Below are positions 49,696 to 59,036 of a stretch of 64,000 nucleotides of DNA, in pieces. The translations under genes were made by a program, and so were the position numbers. Within the stretch, counting starts at the first letter, position 1; each line of letters begins with the position of its first letter. The stretch is taken from contig JBASWL010000021.1 of the NCBI GenBank assembly GCA_049276455.1, positions 186,001 to 250,000 on the forward strand, written 5' to 3'. The stretch is from Georgfuchsia sp049276455 (lineage in GTDB: Bacteria; Pseudomonadota; Gammaproteobacteria; Burkholderiales; Rhodocyclaceae). The notes beneath the pieces were generated by a model that did not search any database, was not told the origin of the DNA, and saw only the letters and a program-made list of their open reading frames with translations.

Positions 49696-52058
49696 TTCTG
49701 TCTCCCCACCGGCGTGGGCACGGCATCGCGGAGCGGTGCCGGGGCCTGGTCAAGGGGTGGCGTAATCGGGATAGGGTTCTTGATAGCTGTAGGTAGTTGC
49801 TCTGAATAAACGAATTCATGTACGACCGCCATACTCTGGGGAGCAGTCGCGGTAATCGATGTCAGTCCTTCCGGCATATCCATATAGCTTTCCGGCACGC
49901 CCTTCAGGGCTTTCTCCATGAAGTTTATCCACATCGGCATGGCGGCACCGCCACCTGTTTCGTGATCACCCAGACTTTTTGGCTGGTCGAAACCCATCCA
50001 GGTGATTGCGACTACCGTTGGTTGATAGCCGCAAAACCAGGCATCGAAGGAATCGTTGGTGGTGCCGGTCTTGCCTGCGATGTCATAGCGCTTCAATGCC
50101 TGTCCCGCACGCGCCGCAGTGCCTCTGCGTGTGACGTCATGCATCATGCTGTCCAAAATGTAGGCGTTGCGTGCGTCTATGACGCGCAATGATTCATCAC
50201 CAGCCACCGGGGCATCGAACTGCGCCAGCACCCTGCCTTTCTCATCGAGAATCTGGCGCACGATATAAGGCTGGATCTTGTAACCGCCATTGGCGAAGAT
50301 GGAGTAGGCAGCCAGCTGCTGCCACGGCGTAACGGAACCTGCACCCAGAGCCATAGTCAGATAGGGCGGATGCTTGTCGGCATCGAAACCGAAGCGAGTG
50401 ATGTAGGCCTGAGCATATCCTGGGCCGATTGCCTGCAACAAGCGGATCGAGACCATGTTCTTGGATTTGGCGAGCGCTGTGCGCAGAGTCATTGGACCAT
50501 CGTATTTGCTATCGTAGTTTTTTGGCTCCCATGCCTGACTGCCTGTCTCGTCGGCGGAAATGACAATCGGCTCATCCGGAAATATTGTGGCTGCGGTGTA
50601 CCCCTTCTCGATGGCTGCCGAATAAATAAAGGGTTTGAAGCTTGAGCCCGGCTGACGCCAAGCCTGGGTGACATGATTGAACTTGTTGCGGTTGAAGTCG
50701 AACCCCCCTACCAAGGCACGGATGGCGCCATCAATCGGGCTGGCAGCGACGAAGGCGGATTCGACCACAGGCATCTGGGAAATCTGCCATTGGCGCTTGC
50801 TGTCTTTCATCAGGCGGATCACCGCGCCTCGGCGCAGCCGTTTATTGGCCGGGGCCTTGTCGTCAAGCATGCGTGAGGCAAATTTGAGGCTGTTGCCACT
50901 GAGGGTGACGATGCCCTCGCCGCTGATATAGACACGCAGCCGGCTTGTCGATGCTTCGAGCACAACGGCGGCTTTGAGATCGTCCATATCGTCAATATCG
51001 GAGAGTAGCTCCTCCAGTACTTCATCCTGCTCGGTATGGATGTCCTGCATATCGAGGTAGGCTTCGGCACCGCGATAGCCGTGGCGACGGTCATAATCGA
51101 GTACGCCTTCCCGTAGCGCGGCGTAAGCAGCCTCCTGATCGGCCTTGGTTATGGTGGTGATGACTTGCAGGCCGGTGCTGTAGGCGGCATTGCTGAAGCG
51201 ATCCACCACGATCCGACGCGCCATCTCCGCGATGTAGTCGGCGTGGATGCCGTAATTGTTCGGATCGTGTTTTACATGCAGGAGTTCAGCGCTGGCACTT
51301 TTGAGTTGGCCATCGGTAATGAACTTCAATTCGTGCATGCGCCGCAGCACATATCTTTGCCGCAACTTGGCGCGCTTGGGATTGACTACCGGGTTAAAGG
51401 CTGACGGAGCTTTGGGCAAGCCGGCCAGCATGGCGGATTCTGCAATGCTTAGATCATTTAGCGGCTTGCCGAAATAGCTTTGCGCGGCGGCGGCAAAACC
51501 ATAGGCACGCTGGCCAAGATAAATCTGATTGACATATAGCTCGAGAATCTTGTCCTTGCCCAGACTATGTTCGATCTTGAAAGCAAGCAGTGCTTCATAG
51601 ACTTTTCGTGTCAGTGTCTTTTCGCTGGAAAGAAAGAAGTTACGCGCCACCTGCATGGTGATGGTCGAAGCTCCTTGACGCTTGCCGCCGCTGACGAAAT
51701 TTGAATAGGCGGCGCGCAAGACGCCTATGGTGTCGATTCCAGGGTGTTGATAGAAACGCTCGTCCTCGGCCGCCAGAATCGCGTGCTTCATGACCTGCGG
51801 CACGTCATTGATGTTGACCAGATTGCGCCGTTCCTCACCAAATTCGCCAATCAAATAGCCGTCGGAGGTATAAATGCGCAAGGGCACCTTCGGCTGATAG
51901 TTGGTCAGCACATCCAGAGACGGCAACTGGGGGTAGGCGAGGATCACAATGATCCCTACCAATGCAGTTCCGATCAGAATCAGGCCAAGCAGGAACAGCA
52001 GTGAAAGTAGGATCCAACGCAAAGAGTTGGGTAATGCAGGGTCTGTTTTGGCTATCAC
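49692..52058 (-). CDS. mrcA: Penicillin-binding protein 1A
   Basis: This 788-aa bifunctional peptidoglycan synthase is anchored in the inner membrane by one N-terminal helix (about 14-38). The glycosyltransferase 51 domain has AILAAEDERFYQHPGIDTIG and KRQGASTITMQVARNFFLSS. An OB-like insertion follows, then the transpeptidase with the active Ser in QPGSSFKPFIYSAAI (SxxK), SKN and KTGTTN. Length is normal for proteobacterial PBP1A. Placement directly upstream of divergent pilMNOPQ is the usual order. Confidence 0.95.
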   Translation of the reverse strand: MIAKTDPALPNSLRWILLSLLFLLGLILIGTALVGIIVILAYPQLPSLDVLTNYQPKVPLRIYTSDGYLIGEFGEERRNLVNINDVPQVMKHAILAAEDERFYQHPGIDTIGVLRAAYSNFVSGGKRQGASTITMQVARNFFLSSEKTLTRKVYEALLAFKIEHSLGKDKILELYVNQIYLGQRAYGFAAAAQSYFGKPLNDLSIAESAMLAGLPKAPSAFNPVVNPKRAKLRQRYVLRRMHELKFITDGQLKSASAELLHVKHDPNNYGIHADYIAEMARRIVVDRFSNAAYSTGLQVITTITKADQEAAYAALREGVLDYDRRHGYRGAEAYLDMQDIHTEQDEVLEELLSDIDDMDDLKAAVVLEASTSRLRVYISGEGIVTLSGNSLKFASRMLDDKAPANKRLRRGAVIRLMKDSKRQWQISQMPVVESAFVAASPIDGAIRALVGGFDFNRNKFNHVTQAWRQPGSSFKPFIYSAAIEKGYTAATIFPDEPIVISADETGSQAWEPKNYDSKYDGPMTLRTALAKSKNMVSIRLLQAIGPGYAQAYITRFGFDADKHPPYLTMALGAGSVTPWQQLAAYSIFANGGYKIQPYIVRQILDEKGRVLAQFDAPVAGDESLRVIDARNAYILDSMMHDVTRRGTAARAGQALKRYDIAGKTGTTNDSFDAWFCGYQPTVVAITWMGFDQPKSLGDHETGGGAAMPMWINFMEKALKGVPESYMDMPEGLTSITATAPQSMAVVHEFVYSEQLPTAIKNPIPITPPLDQAPAPLRDAVPTPVGRQN

Positions 52059-52151
52059 CTGCCTATTATATTGGCTAAGCTTATTCGTGATTTATTGCCG
52101 TCAGGAATAGCAAATTTGCTTTACAGGTATATTGGTTGCTGCTAGGATTTG

Positions 52152-52173
52152 ATGTAAATTGTCAGCTTTACAT
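52152..52173. promoter_or_regulatory. Inverted repeat upstream of pilM
   Basis: ATGTAAA (52152-52158) and TTTACAT (52167-52173) are perfect 7-bp arms 8 nt apart, 30 bp before the pilM start codon in the AT-rich mrcA-pilM gap. It may be an operator or part of the promoter. No clear -35/-10 pair was identified. Confidence 0.35.
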
Positions 52174-52202
52174 GTAAGTCAATATTTTTTAAGGGAAATT
52201 TC

Positions 52203-53279
52203 TTGCGGGTTGACCTTTCTATTTTCGATCCAAACAACCAGCCATTGATCGGATTGGACATCAGTTCATCCTCGATCAAGATGGTGGAGCTTTCGCGCAC
52301 CGATAAGGGCGGCATGAAAGTAGAGCGCTATGCGATAGAACTTCTCCCGCATGATGCTGTTGTTGATGGAAAAATTGTCAATAGCGAGGCAATTACCGAG
52401 ACAATCGGGAAAGCGCTAAGGCGCATGGGTACCAATGCGAAGTTGGTGGCGATGGCGTTACCAACGGCTGCAGTCATTACCAAAAAAATTATCTTGCCGG
52501 CGAATCTCCGAGAGCAGGAGATGGAGGTTCAGGTCGAATCCGAGGCAAATCAATATATTCCGTTTGCACTGGAAGAGGTCAACCTCGATTTTCAGGTAAT
52601 TGGACCTGCTCCCTCCGGAACGGATGATGTGGAAGTGCTCCTTGCTGCATCGCGCAAGGAGATGGTTGATGACAGAGTTGCTTGTGCACTTGGGGCCAAG
52701 TTGAAGGCTTGGGTCATGGACATAGAGGCATATGCCGCTCAAGCCGCATTTGAGTTGGTGGAAACTCAAATGCCTGACGGAGGCAGTGATCAATGTATTG
52801 CTCTGGTTGATGTGGGCGCTAACGTCATGAATGTAACCATGATGCGCAATGACCAAACGGTATATAGCCGTGAGCAGGCTTTTGGTGGCGCGCAACTCAC
52901 CCAAGACATCATGCGTGCCTACGGCATGAGCATTGAAGAAGCGGAGGCGGGCAAGCGATCAGGTTCCCTGCCTGACAACTACGAGAAAGAAATTCTCGGT
53001 CCGTTTCTGGAAAGTTTGGCGCTAGAGGTGGCCCGGGCTTTGCAATTCTTTTTTACATCAACGCAATATACCCAGATTGACCATATCGTCTTGTCGGGAG
53101 GATGTGCCACTTTACCCAATGTGAGTGAGGTGGTCTTTGTTCATACCCAAGTGAATACAATTGTGGCGAACCCATTTACCAACATGACTTTGGCGTCACG
53201 GGTCAAGGAGCGTGCGTTGCTTGCAGATGCGCCATCCTTGATGATTGCCTGTGGCCTAGCCTTGAGGAGATTCGACTAG
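52203..53279 (+). CDS. pilM: Type IV pilus assembly protein PilM
   Basis: This 358-aa actin-like cytoplasmic protein forms the inner ring of the type IV pilus alignment complex and binds the N-terminal tail of PilN. It has the phosphate-1 loop PLIGLDISSSSIKMVELSR, adenosine-site GGCATLPNVSEVV, and VLLAASRKEMVDD. The start is TTG 52203 with AAGGGAAA upstream. First gene of pilMNOPQ; its stop overlaps the pilN GTG by one base. Confidence 0.95.
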   Translation: MRVDLSIFDPNNQPLIGLDISSSSIKMVELSRTDKGGMKVERYAIELLPHDAVVDGKIVNSEAITETIGKALRRMGTNAKLVAMALPTAAVITKKIILPANLREQEMEVQVESEANQYIPFALEEVNLDFQVIGPAPSGTDDVEVLLAASRKEMVDDRVACALGAKLKAWVMDIEAYAAQAAFELVETQMPDGGSDQCIALVDVGANVMNVTMMRNDQTVYSREQAFGGAQLTQDIMRAYGMSIEEAEAGKRSGSLPDNYEKEILGPFLESLALEVARALQFFFTSTQYTQIDHIVLSGGCATLPNVSEVVFVHTQVNTIVANPFTNMTLASRVKERALLADAPSLMIACGLALRRFD

Positions 53280-53875
53280 TGATCAGAGTCAATCTCCTGC
53301 CGCATCGGGAAGAAAAGCGAAAGGCTAGGCGCCAGCAATTTTATGCGGTGGCCGGCTTGCTTGTTGTTTTGGCTGGGGTTATTTGGTTCCTTGGCTTTAC
53401 CGTTATCAACGGATATATAAGCTCGCAGCAGGCGACAAACGATTACCTGGAAAAGGAAATCAGCGTTCTAAAAAAGCAGATTGCAGAAATTTCCAGCATC
53501 AAAGAACAGACCGATGCCTTGCTTGCCCGCAAACAGGTCATAGAGTCGTTACAGGGAAATCGGGCGCAAACGGTGACACTTTTCAATGAATTGCTGAGCT
53601 GCGTTCCGGACGGAATCAGGCTGGTTTTATTGAGTCAGGATGGGCGCAGAATTAATGTTACCGGTGAAGCTCTATCGGAAGCGCGCGTATCGACTTTAAT
53701 CCGCTCATTGGAAGAGTCGACGTTATTCGAACACGCGGTTCCCATTGAAATCAGAGCGTTAGCTTCTGCTAGCAATAACTCGTTGTTCACCTTTCAACTA
53801 ACGGTGATGATTGCACAACCATCGGCGGACTCGACCAAGTCGAAACCGCACAATGATAGAGCAGTCAAAGGCTAG
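53279..53875 (+). CDS. pilN: Type IV pilus assembly protein PilN
   Basis: This 198-aa bitopic inner-membrane protein has the N-terminal cytoplasmic motif MIRVNLLPHREEKRKARRQQ, which docks into PilM, a membrane helix at about 22-45, a coiled coil (about 50-95) and a periplasmic ferredoxin-like domain (NELLSCVPDGIRLVLLSQDG). It starts at GTG 53279. It pairs with PilO in the periplasm. Confidence 0.95.
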   Translation: MIRVNLLPHREEKRKARRQQFYAVAGLLVVLAGVIWFLGFTVINGYISSQQATNDYLEKEISVLKKQIAEISSIKEQTDALLARKQVIESLQGNRAQTVTLFNELLSCVPDGIRLVLLSQDGRRINVTGEALSEARVSTLIRSLEESTLFEHAVPIEIRALASASNNSLFTFQLTVMIAQPSADSTKSKPHNDRAVKG

Positions 53876-53879
53876 AACA

Positions 53880-54590
53880 ATGAAAAAACCTGCCCTGCCC
53901 ACGTTCAAGATGCCTGCCGTTGATTTAAAAGGCTTGGCAGAAGACTTCAAGACATTGGATCCCAAAGATCCAGGTTTGTGGCCCACTGCGCCGAAGTGGG
54001 TCATACTCGCTGCATTGTTCATAGGTTTGCTCGTTGCCGCATGGTTCGTCGGATGGAGCGGACAACTTGACGAACTTGATGCAAAGCGGAAAAAAGAAGT
54101 CGAGCTCAAGGCTGATTGGCTTGCAAAAAAGTCAAAGGCAATCAACCTTGACGAATACCGCAAGCAGCTCGCGGAAATCGACAGGTCGTTCGGTGATCTG
54201 CTGAAGCAGTTGCCAAACAAGGCCGAAATGGACGGCATGATTGTCGACGTCAGCCAAGCGGCTCTGACGCGCGGCCTCAAACAGGAACTATTTAAACCAG
54301 GGGCGGAAGCAAAAAAGGAATTTTATGCCTCTGTGCCGATCAGTCTGGTTCTTACCGGCGGTTATAACGAATTAGGGGAGTTTACTGCAGATATCGCAAA
54401 GCTGCCGCGTATCGTAACGCTAAATAACATCAAACTGGCGCCAAAGGATAAGGATAAGAAATCCAGCAATGGCAATGTGTTGACAATGCAGGCAACTGCC
54501 ATGACATACCGTTATCTGGACGAGTCCGAGATGGCGGCCCAGAAAAAAAATAAGGCTGCAGCCAAAAAGAAAAGAGGCCGCAGAAAATGA
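53880..54590 (+). CDS. pilO: Type IV pilus assembly protein PilO
   Basis: This 236-aa bitopic inner-membrane protein has a cytoplasmic N-terminal segment, a membrane helix at about 40-60 (WVILAALFIGLLVAAWFVGW), a coiled coil, and a periplasmic domain with LLKQLPNKAEMDGMIVDVSQ and GGYNELGEFTADIAKLPRIV. The start ATG 53880, 5 bp after pilN, is preferred. The C terminus is a basic tail rich in Lys, Ala and Arg, encoded just before the pilP overlap. Confidence 0.94.
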   Translation: MKKPALPTFKMPAVDLKGLAEDFKTLDPKDPGLWPTAPKWVILAALFIGLLVAAWFVGWSGQLDELDAKRKKEVELKADWLAKKSKAINLDEYRKQLAEIDRSFGDLLKQLPNKAEMDGMIVDVSQAALTRGLKQELFKPGAEAKKEFYASVPISLVLTGGYNELGEFTADIAKLPRIVTLNNIKLAPKDKDKKSSNGNVLTMQATAMTYRYLDESEMAAQKKNKAAAKKKRGRRK

Positions 54591-55159
54591 AACAATGGAA
54601 TAGGATCCTTATTGGCTTTGCCGCAGCAATATTCTCGTTGTTGCTGGCGGGCTGTGGCAACGACGATCATGGCGATGTGCGCGCCTGGATGCTGGAAGCC
54701 TCCAAAGATCTGCGCGGCCATGTTCCGGATTTGCCACAAATCAAGCCGCTGGATGTCAAGCCCTACGAGCCAGGTGACATGATTTCACCTTTCTCATCAG
54801 AAAAGGTGGTTTCAGGCGGCCTTGTCGGTGGTACACGAGTATTGCGCTCCGGCGGGCCGGCGCCGTTGAATCCCGACAGCTATCCATTGACCAAAGCACC
54901 ACTGGAGGCAATACGTTTTGTCGGGACGATCATTGTAGACAAGGACGTTCGTGCGCTGGTGCAGGTGGAGCGGGAGCCGGTAAGGCAGGTACGGATAGGG
55001 GAATACATGGGGCAGAACTACGGCCGTGTTCAGCGGATAACGCCTGCCAGCGATGATTCTTCGGGCCATGTGCTGCTGAAGGAAAAGCTTTTCGACAAAG
55101 GGGTATGGGTCGAGCGGGATACCGTTTTCCCAGCGCAGGGTAAAGGAGACCGGAAATGA
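54587..55159 (+). CDS. pilP: Type IV pilus lipoprotein PilP
   Basis: This 190-aa inner-membrane lipoprotein connects the PilMNO platform with the secretin PilQ. Signal peptide with lipobox LLLAGC (Cys about 23), then LPQIKPLDVKPYEPGDMISP and a C-terminal beta domain with IRFVGTIIVDKDVRALVQVE and YMGQNYGRVQRIT. It overlaps pilO and pilQ by 4 bp each, so the genes are translationally coupled. Confidence 0.94.
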   Translation: MKQWNRILIGFAAAIFSLLLAGCGNDDHGDVRAWMLEASKDLRGHVPDLPQIKPLDVKPYEPGDMISPFSSEKVVSGGLVGGTRVLRSGGPAPLNPDSYPLTKAPLEAIRFVGTIIVDKDVRALVQVEREPVRQVRIGEYMGQNYGRVQRITPASDDSSGHVLLKEKLFDKGVWVERDTVFPAQGKGDRK

Positions 55160-57390
55160 TTCAGAAACAACGATGGATTGGTTTATGCGCAGCGTTCATT
55201 TTTGCGCTGGGAGTTGTCACGGCAACATGCGAGGCTGTTGCCGACGACGAAGGCGTAGCCGTTACAACCAATGCGATTGAGAAGATCGAAGCTTCTGCTA
55301 TTTCAGGCCAGACACTCCTAAAGGTCACATTGCGTCAACCCTTGGCTAATTTGCCGTCCTCCTTCACTGTATCGTCTCCGCCACGAATCGCATTTGACTT
55401 TATCAACACAACAAATGAGTCAGGCAGCAATACGAAGCAGGTTTCATTGTCCGATTTGCAAAGCATCAATATTGTCCAGGCTGGCGCCCGCACCCGGCTT
55501 GTTCTGAATCTGAATCGCTCTAGCCGCTACGATGCGAAATTAGATGGCAGTGTGCTCTACATCTCTCTGGGAGGAGTGGTGGCTTCTGTGGCGGCAACTT
55601 CCAGTACCGGGATATCTCCCACCTTTGGTGCTGTTACCGGTCGATCATCTGACGAGGGCAACTCCATACAGAATGTCGATTTCCGTGTGGAGTCATCGGA
55701 TGTAGCCAGAATAAATATCGATTTATCGGACCCCAATCCGCTCATAGATGTAAAGCGCCAAGGGTCAAGTCTTGTGTTACTGCTACAAGGTGTGAAATTA
55801 CCTGATCGTTTGGCGCGGCGACTCGATGTGCGGGATTTTGGCACCCCAGTCGTTAGTGCCACAACAACGGCCTTGGGCCAAGGAACCCAGATGGTTATTG
55901 CCGGCCGCGGCGATTGGGACTACAACGTGACGCAACTCGATACCACGGTAAAAATCGAGGTCCGGCGCGTCGTCAATGACCCCAACAGCTTGGCGAACGC
56001 AAAGGAGATTCAAGGGAAGACAGTCAGTTTCAATTTTACGCAACCGGTTCCGGTAAGCCAGATGATCGGCATATTCCAGGACATCACAGGTCTTAACTTT
56101 GTAATAATGCCGGGCGTAACTGGCGAGATCGAGCGACTGAAAATGGAAAACACGCCGGTCGAAACTGCGATTGACGTCATAAGCCGGATGTATGGCCTTT
56201 CAATGCGCCGTTATAGCAACCTTGTTGTGGTTGGCAGGGCCGCAGATTTGGCAAAGTACGAAAAGGAAGCGCACGACTTGACGGTCGCGCGGCAGGACAC
56301 TGCACCGATTGAGCAGGAATCCATCAAGGTTCGGTATAGGCCTGCTGCTGAAATTGTGGCGGCACTTACTGGAAGTCCTCTGGCTTCGAATCCCAGTAGC
56401 AGCGCATATGGAACAGGTTCTACTGTGCCGTCCCAAGGGAGCGGAAATCAACAACAGCAAAGCGTACCGTCCGGTGGCCAAACATCCGGCAACTCCCTCA
56501 TCTCGGCACGCGGCAGCATTGCCTCCGATGCGGTAACTAATACGATATTCGTTGATGAAACCAGAGCCCAGCTAAACAAGATCAGGGAAAGAGTGGCTGC
56601 ACTGGATCTACCAATCAAGCAGGTGATGATTGAAGCGCGGATTGTGAGCGTTACGACCGATTTTTCCAGATCCCTTGGCTCCAAGCTGAGTTTTATCGCT
56701 AATCCGTCGAATGCCACGATGACAGGGACTCTTGCCAGCAGCCCCAATTCACCTGCTGGCATTACCTCGACTTATGGCGCCGGGAAGCAAGCCATACTCA
56801 ATGGGGGCTTTAATTCTGCAGCCGGGGCCAGCTCTGGAAATATTGTTTTATCCTTGCTGAACGCCAATCAAACCCGACTATTGCAACTCGAACTTTCTGC
56901 CAGCGAAACCGATGGCAATTCGAAGAGTATCTCGTCACCCAAGATATTGACCCAAGATGGCCGTCAAGCCACCATTACTGATGGACAAACCTTGTTCTAT
57001 CAACTTCAGGGGGGCACTAATGGACCAACTACAGTGTCGGTCGATGCAGCGACCAAACTGGACGTTACCCCACAGATTGGTAGCGATGGGAAAATTCAAC
57101 TCAAATTGAATGTCAACAAGGGTGGCGTGGGAACTGTTACCACCAATGCCGGTCCCAGCGTAACCAAGCAGGAGGTCAAGACTAACGTGGTTGTGGAAAA
57201 CGGCGGCACCTTGATGTTGGGCGGAGTATTTACCGACCAGGAGAGTGATGCCACTAGTCAAGTCCCTCTTTTGGGCGATATACCCTTCCTTGGCTGGATG
57301 TTCAAGCAGAAGACGAAAAACAGAAACCGTACGGAACTACTTATTTTTCTTACTCCTCGCATCGTCACAGAGGAATTGACGCTCCAATAG
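55156..57390 (+). CDS. pilQ: Type IV pilus secretin PilQ
   Basis: This 744-aa outer-membrane secretin forms the pilus exit pore. It has a signal peptide (about 1-30), two AMIN domains (about 40-140 and 170-275) that bind peptidoglycan, a secretin N0/STN domain (about 290-365, PVSQMIGIFQDITGLNFVIM), an N1 domain with a Gln/Ser/Gly-rich low-complexity loop (about 415-450), and the secretin core with VMIEARIVSV, SSPKILTQDGRQATITDGQ and VPLLGDIPFLGWMFKQKTKN. Last pil gene, followed by aroK after 12 bp. Confidence 0.96.
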   Translation: MIQKQRWIGLCAAFIFALGVVTATCEAVADDEGVAVTTNAIEKIEASAISGQTLLKVTLRQPLANLPSSFTVSSPPRIAFDFINTTNESGSNTKQVSLSDLQSINIVQAGARTRLVLNLNRSSRYDAKLDGSVLYISLGGVVASVAATSSTGISPTFGAVTGRSSDEGNSIQNVDFRVESSDVARINIDLSDPNPLIDVKRQGSSLVLLLQGVKLPDRLARRLDVRDFGTPVVSATTTALGQGTQMVIAGRGDWDYNVTQLDTTVKIEVRRVVNDPNSLANAKEIQGKTVSFNFTQPVPVSQMIGIFQDITGLNFVIMPGVTGEIERLKMENTPVETAIDVISRMYGLSMRRYSNLVVVGRAADLAKYEKEAHDLTVARQDTAPIEQESIKVRYRPAAEIVAALTGSPLASNPSSSAYGTGSTVPSQGSGNQQQQSVPSGGQTSGNSLISARGSIASDAVTNTIFVDETRAQLNKIRERVAALDLPIKQVMIEARIVSVTTDFSRSLGSKLSFIANPSNATMTGTLASSPNSPAGITSTYGAGKQAILNGGFNSAAGASSGNIVLSLLNANQTRLLQLELSASETDGNSKSISSPKILTQDGRQATITDGQTLFYQLQGGTNGPTTVSVDAATKLDVTPQIGSDGKIQLKLNVNKGGVGTVTTNAGPSVTKQEVKTNVVVENGGTLMLGGVFTDQESDATSQVPLLGDIPFLGWMFKQKTKNRNRTELLIFLTPRIVTEELTLQ

Positions 57391-57402
57391 AATCAGCATC
57401 AT

Positions 57403-57939
57403 TTGGCGTTCATTGTTTTGCCACAATCGATTTTCCTTGTCGGTCTGATGGGTGCCGGCAAGACGACCGTTGGTCGCCTGCTGGCAAAGAGGCTACAGAC
57501 ACGCTTTGTGGATAGCGACCACGAAGTAGCGGCAGTGACTGGCGTAAATATCCCGACTATTTTCGATATTGAAGGCGAAGCCGGATTTCGCCGCCGCGAA
57601 TCAGAGACCATCCAACGTCTTTGCCAGGAAGATAATATCGTCATGGCGACCGGCGGTGGCGCGGTGCTTGATCCTGATATCAGGCAATGCCTGCGAAACA
57701 GAGGCACAGTAGTCTATCTTTCTGCATCCCCTGAGACTTTATATGAACGCACACGACGCGATGCGGGTCGCCCTCTGTTACAGGTGAAAGATCGGTTGTC
57801 CAGATTGCGCGAACTGCACCAGCAACGCGACCCCCTCTACCATGAGGTCGCGCATCTCGTGGTTGAAGTGGGGCGTACCTCAGCTCCTCATGTGGTTCGT
57901 CAAATACTCGCGGCACTGGCCTCAGATGCACACGCTTGA
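57403..57939 (+). CDS. aroK: Shikimate kinase
   Basis: This enzyme phosphorylates shikimate in the aromatic amino-acid pathway. Product of up to 178 aa with Walker A LVGLMGAGKTTVGRLLAKRL, shikimate-binding DSDHEV, and GFRRRESETIQRL, then MATGGGAVLDPDIRQCLRNR and the lid-region ERTRRDAGRPLL. No ATG is available; TTG 57403 or TTG 57418 (MPQSIFLVG) are the candidates, neither with a clear Shine-Dalgarno. It overlaps aroB by 14 bp, and the pilQ-aroK-aroB order is conserved. Confidence 0.93.
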   Translation: MAFIVLPQSIFLVGLMGAGKTTVGRLLAKRLQTRFVDSDHEVAAVTGVNIPTIFDIEGEAGFRRRESETIQRLCQEDNIVMATGGGAVLDPDIRQCLRNRGTVVYLSASPETLYERTRRDAGRPLLQVKDRLSRLRELHQQRDPLYHEVAHLVVEVGRTSAPHVVRQILAALASDAHA

Positions 57940-59026
57940 AGTCTCACTTGGGGATCGCAGCTACCCCATCCTTATCGGTCCCGGCATTTACGCGGCTTCA
58001 GCGCTGATGGTCGATCATCTGACAGGCAGACGTTTGGCGATTGTCACCAATGAAACGATAGCGCCGCTTTATCTGGCGCCATTAACGAGCGCTCTACGTG
58101 GTCAAGGCCTGTCAGTTATCGAGATCATTCTGCCTGATGGCGAGGTATACAAGACCGGCAAGACGCTGGATTCCATTTACGATGCTCTGATGCGTGAGCG
58201 TTGCGATCGCAGCACGACGCTGATTGCGTTGGGTGGTGGCGTTATCGGTGATATGTGCGGCTACGCTGCGGCGACCTATCAGCGCGGCATACCATTCATC
58301 CAGATCCCGACGACCCTGCTCGCGCAAGTAGACTCTTCAGTGGGCGGCAAGACCGGTATCAACCATCCACTTGGCAAAAACATGATTGGCGCCTTCTGGC
58401 AACCGAAGCTGGTACTTGCCGACACGGATACCCTGAAAACACTGCCAGCGCGGGAACTCTCCGCCGGTCTGGCTGAGGTCATCAAGTACGGGCTGATCAG
58501 GGATAGCGCCTTCTTCGACTGGCTCGAAGCCAACATGGATCGGCTGGTCAGCTGTGATCCTGATGCGCTGACCCATGCCATCGAACAATCATGTGTCAAC
58601 AAAGCGGAAGTGGTGGCGGGCGACGAGCGGGAGACCGCCAAGGAAGGTGGCCGCGCTCTGCTCAACCTTGGACACACATTTGGTCATGCCATAGAAACTG
58701 CGCTTGGTTACGGCAAGTGGCTGCATGGTGAAGCCGTGGCAACCGGCATGTTGATGGCAGCGCATCTCTCGGCGCGTCTTGGCTGGCTCACATCAAGCGA
58801 TGTTGTGCGCATCAGCGACTTGCTTCTGCGTGCCGGATTGCCGCTCAAGGCACCGCGCCTAGGAGCTGAAAAATATATTGATCTTATGGGGCATGACAAG
58901 AAGAACATAGGCGGATGTTTGCGTCTTGTCCTTCTCAAATGTATCGGTGAGGCCATCACGACCAGCGCGGTTGAGCCGGCAGATGTGCTTGCCGCCATTG
59001 ATGCCTGCTGCGATAACCCGCTGTAA
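57926..59026 (+). CDS. aroB: 3-dehydroquinate synthase
   Basis: This 366-aa NAD- and metal-dependent enzyme makes 3-dehydroquinate from DAHP. The start ATG 57926 (MHTLEVSLGDRSYPILIGPG) lies inside the aroK 3' end. Motifs are IALGGGVIGDMCGYAAATYQ, IPTTLLAQVDSSVGGKTGIN, SAGLAEVIKYGLI and the metal-binding NLGHTFGHAIETALGYGKWL. Length is standard. Confidence 0.96.
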   Translation: MHTLEVSLGDRSYPILIGPGIYAASALMVDHLTGRRLAIVTNETIAPLYLAPLTSALRGQGLSVIEIILPDGEVYKTGKTLDSIYDALMRERCDRSTTLIALGGGVIGDMCGYAAATYQRGIPFIQIPTTLLAQVDSSVGGKTGINHPLGKNMIGAFWQPKLVLADTDTLKTLPARELSAGLAEVIKYGLIRDSAFFDWLEANMDRLVSCDPDALTHAIEQSCVNKAEVVAGDERETAKEGGRALLNLGHTFGHAIETALGYGKWLHGEAVATGMLMAAHLSARLGWLTSSDVVRISDLLLRAGLPLKAPRLGAEKYIDLMGHDKKNIGGCLRLVLLKCIGEAITTSAVEPADVLAAIDACCDNPL

Positions 59027-59036
59027 ACCCTAGGGG

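Noticed and set aside
56385..56400. tRNA-like T-loop sequence GGCTTCGAATCCCAG
   Set aside because: It lies inside the pilQ coding sequence and no cloverleaf surrounds it. No tRNA was found anywhere in the window.
56395..56500. Low-complexity stretch considered as a short repeat array
   Set aside because: It is the Gln/Ser/Gly-rich loop of PilQ; units are irregular. No CRISPR-like repeat-spacer pattern exists in the window.
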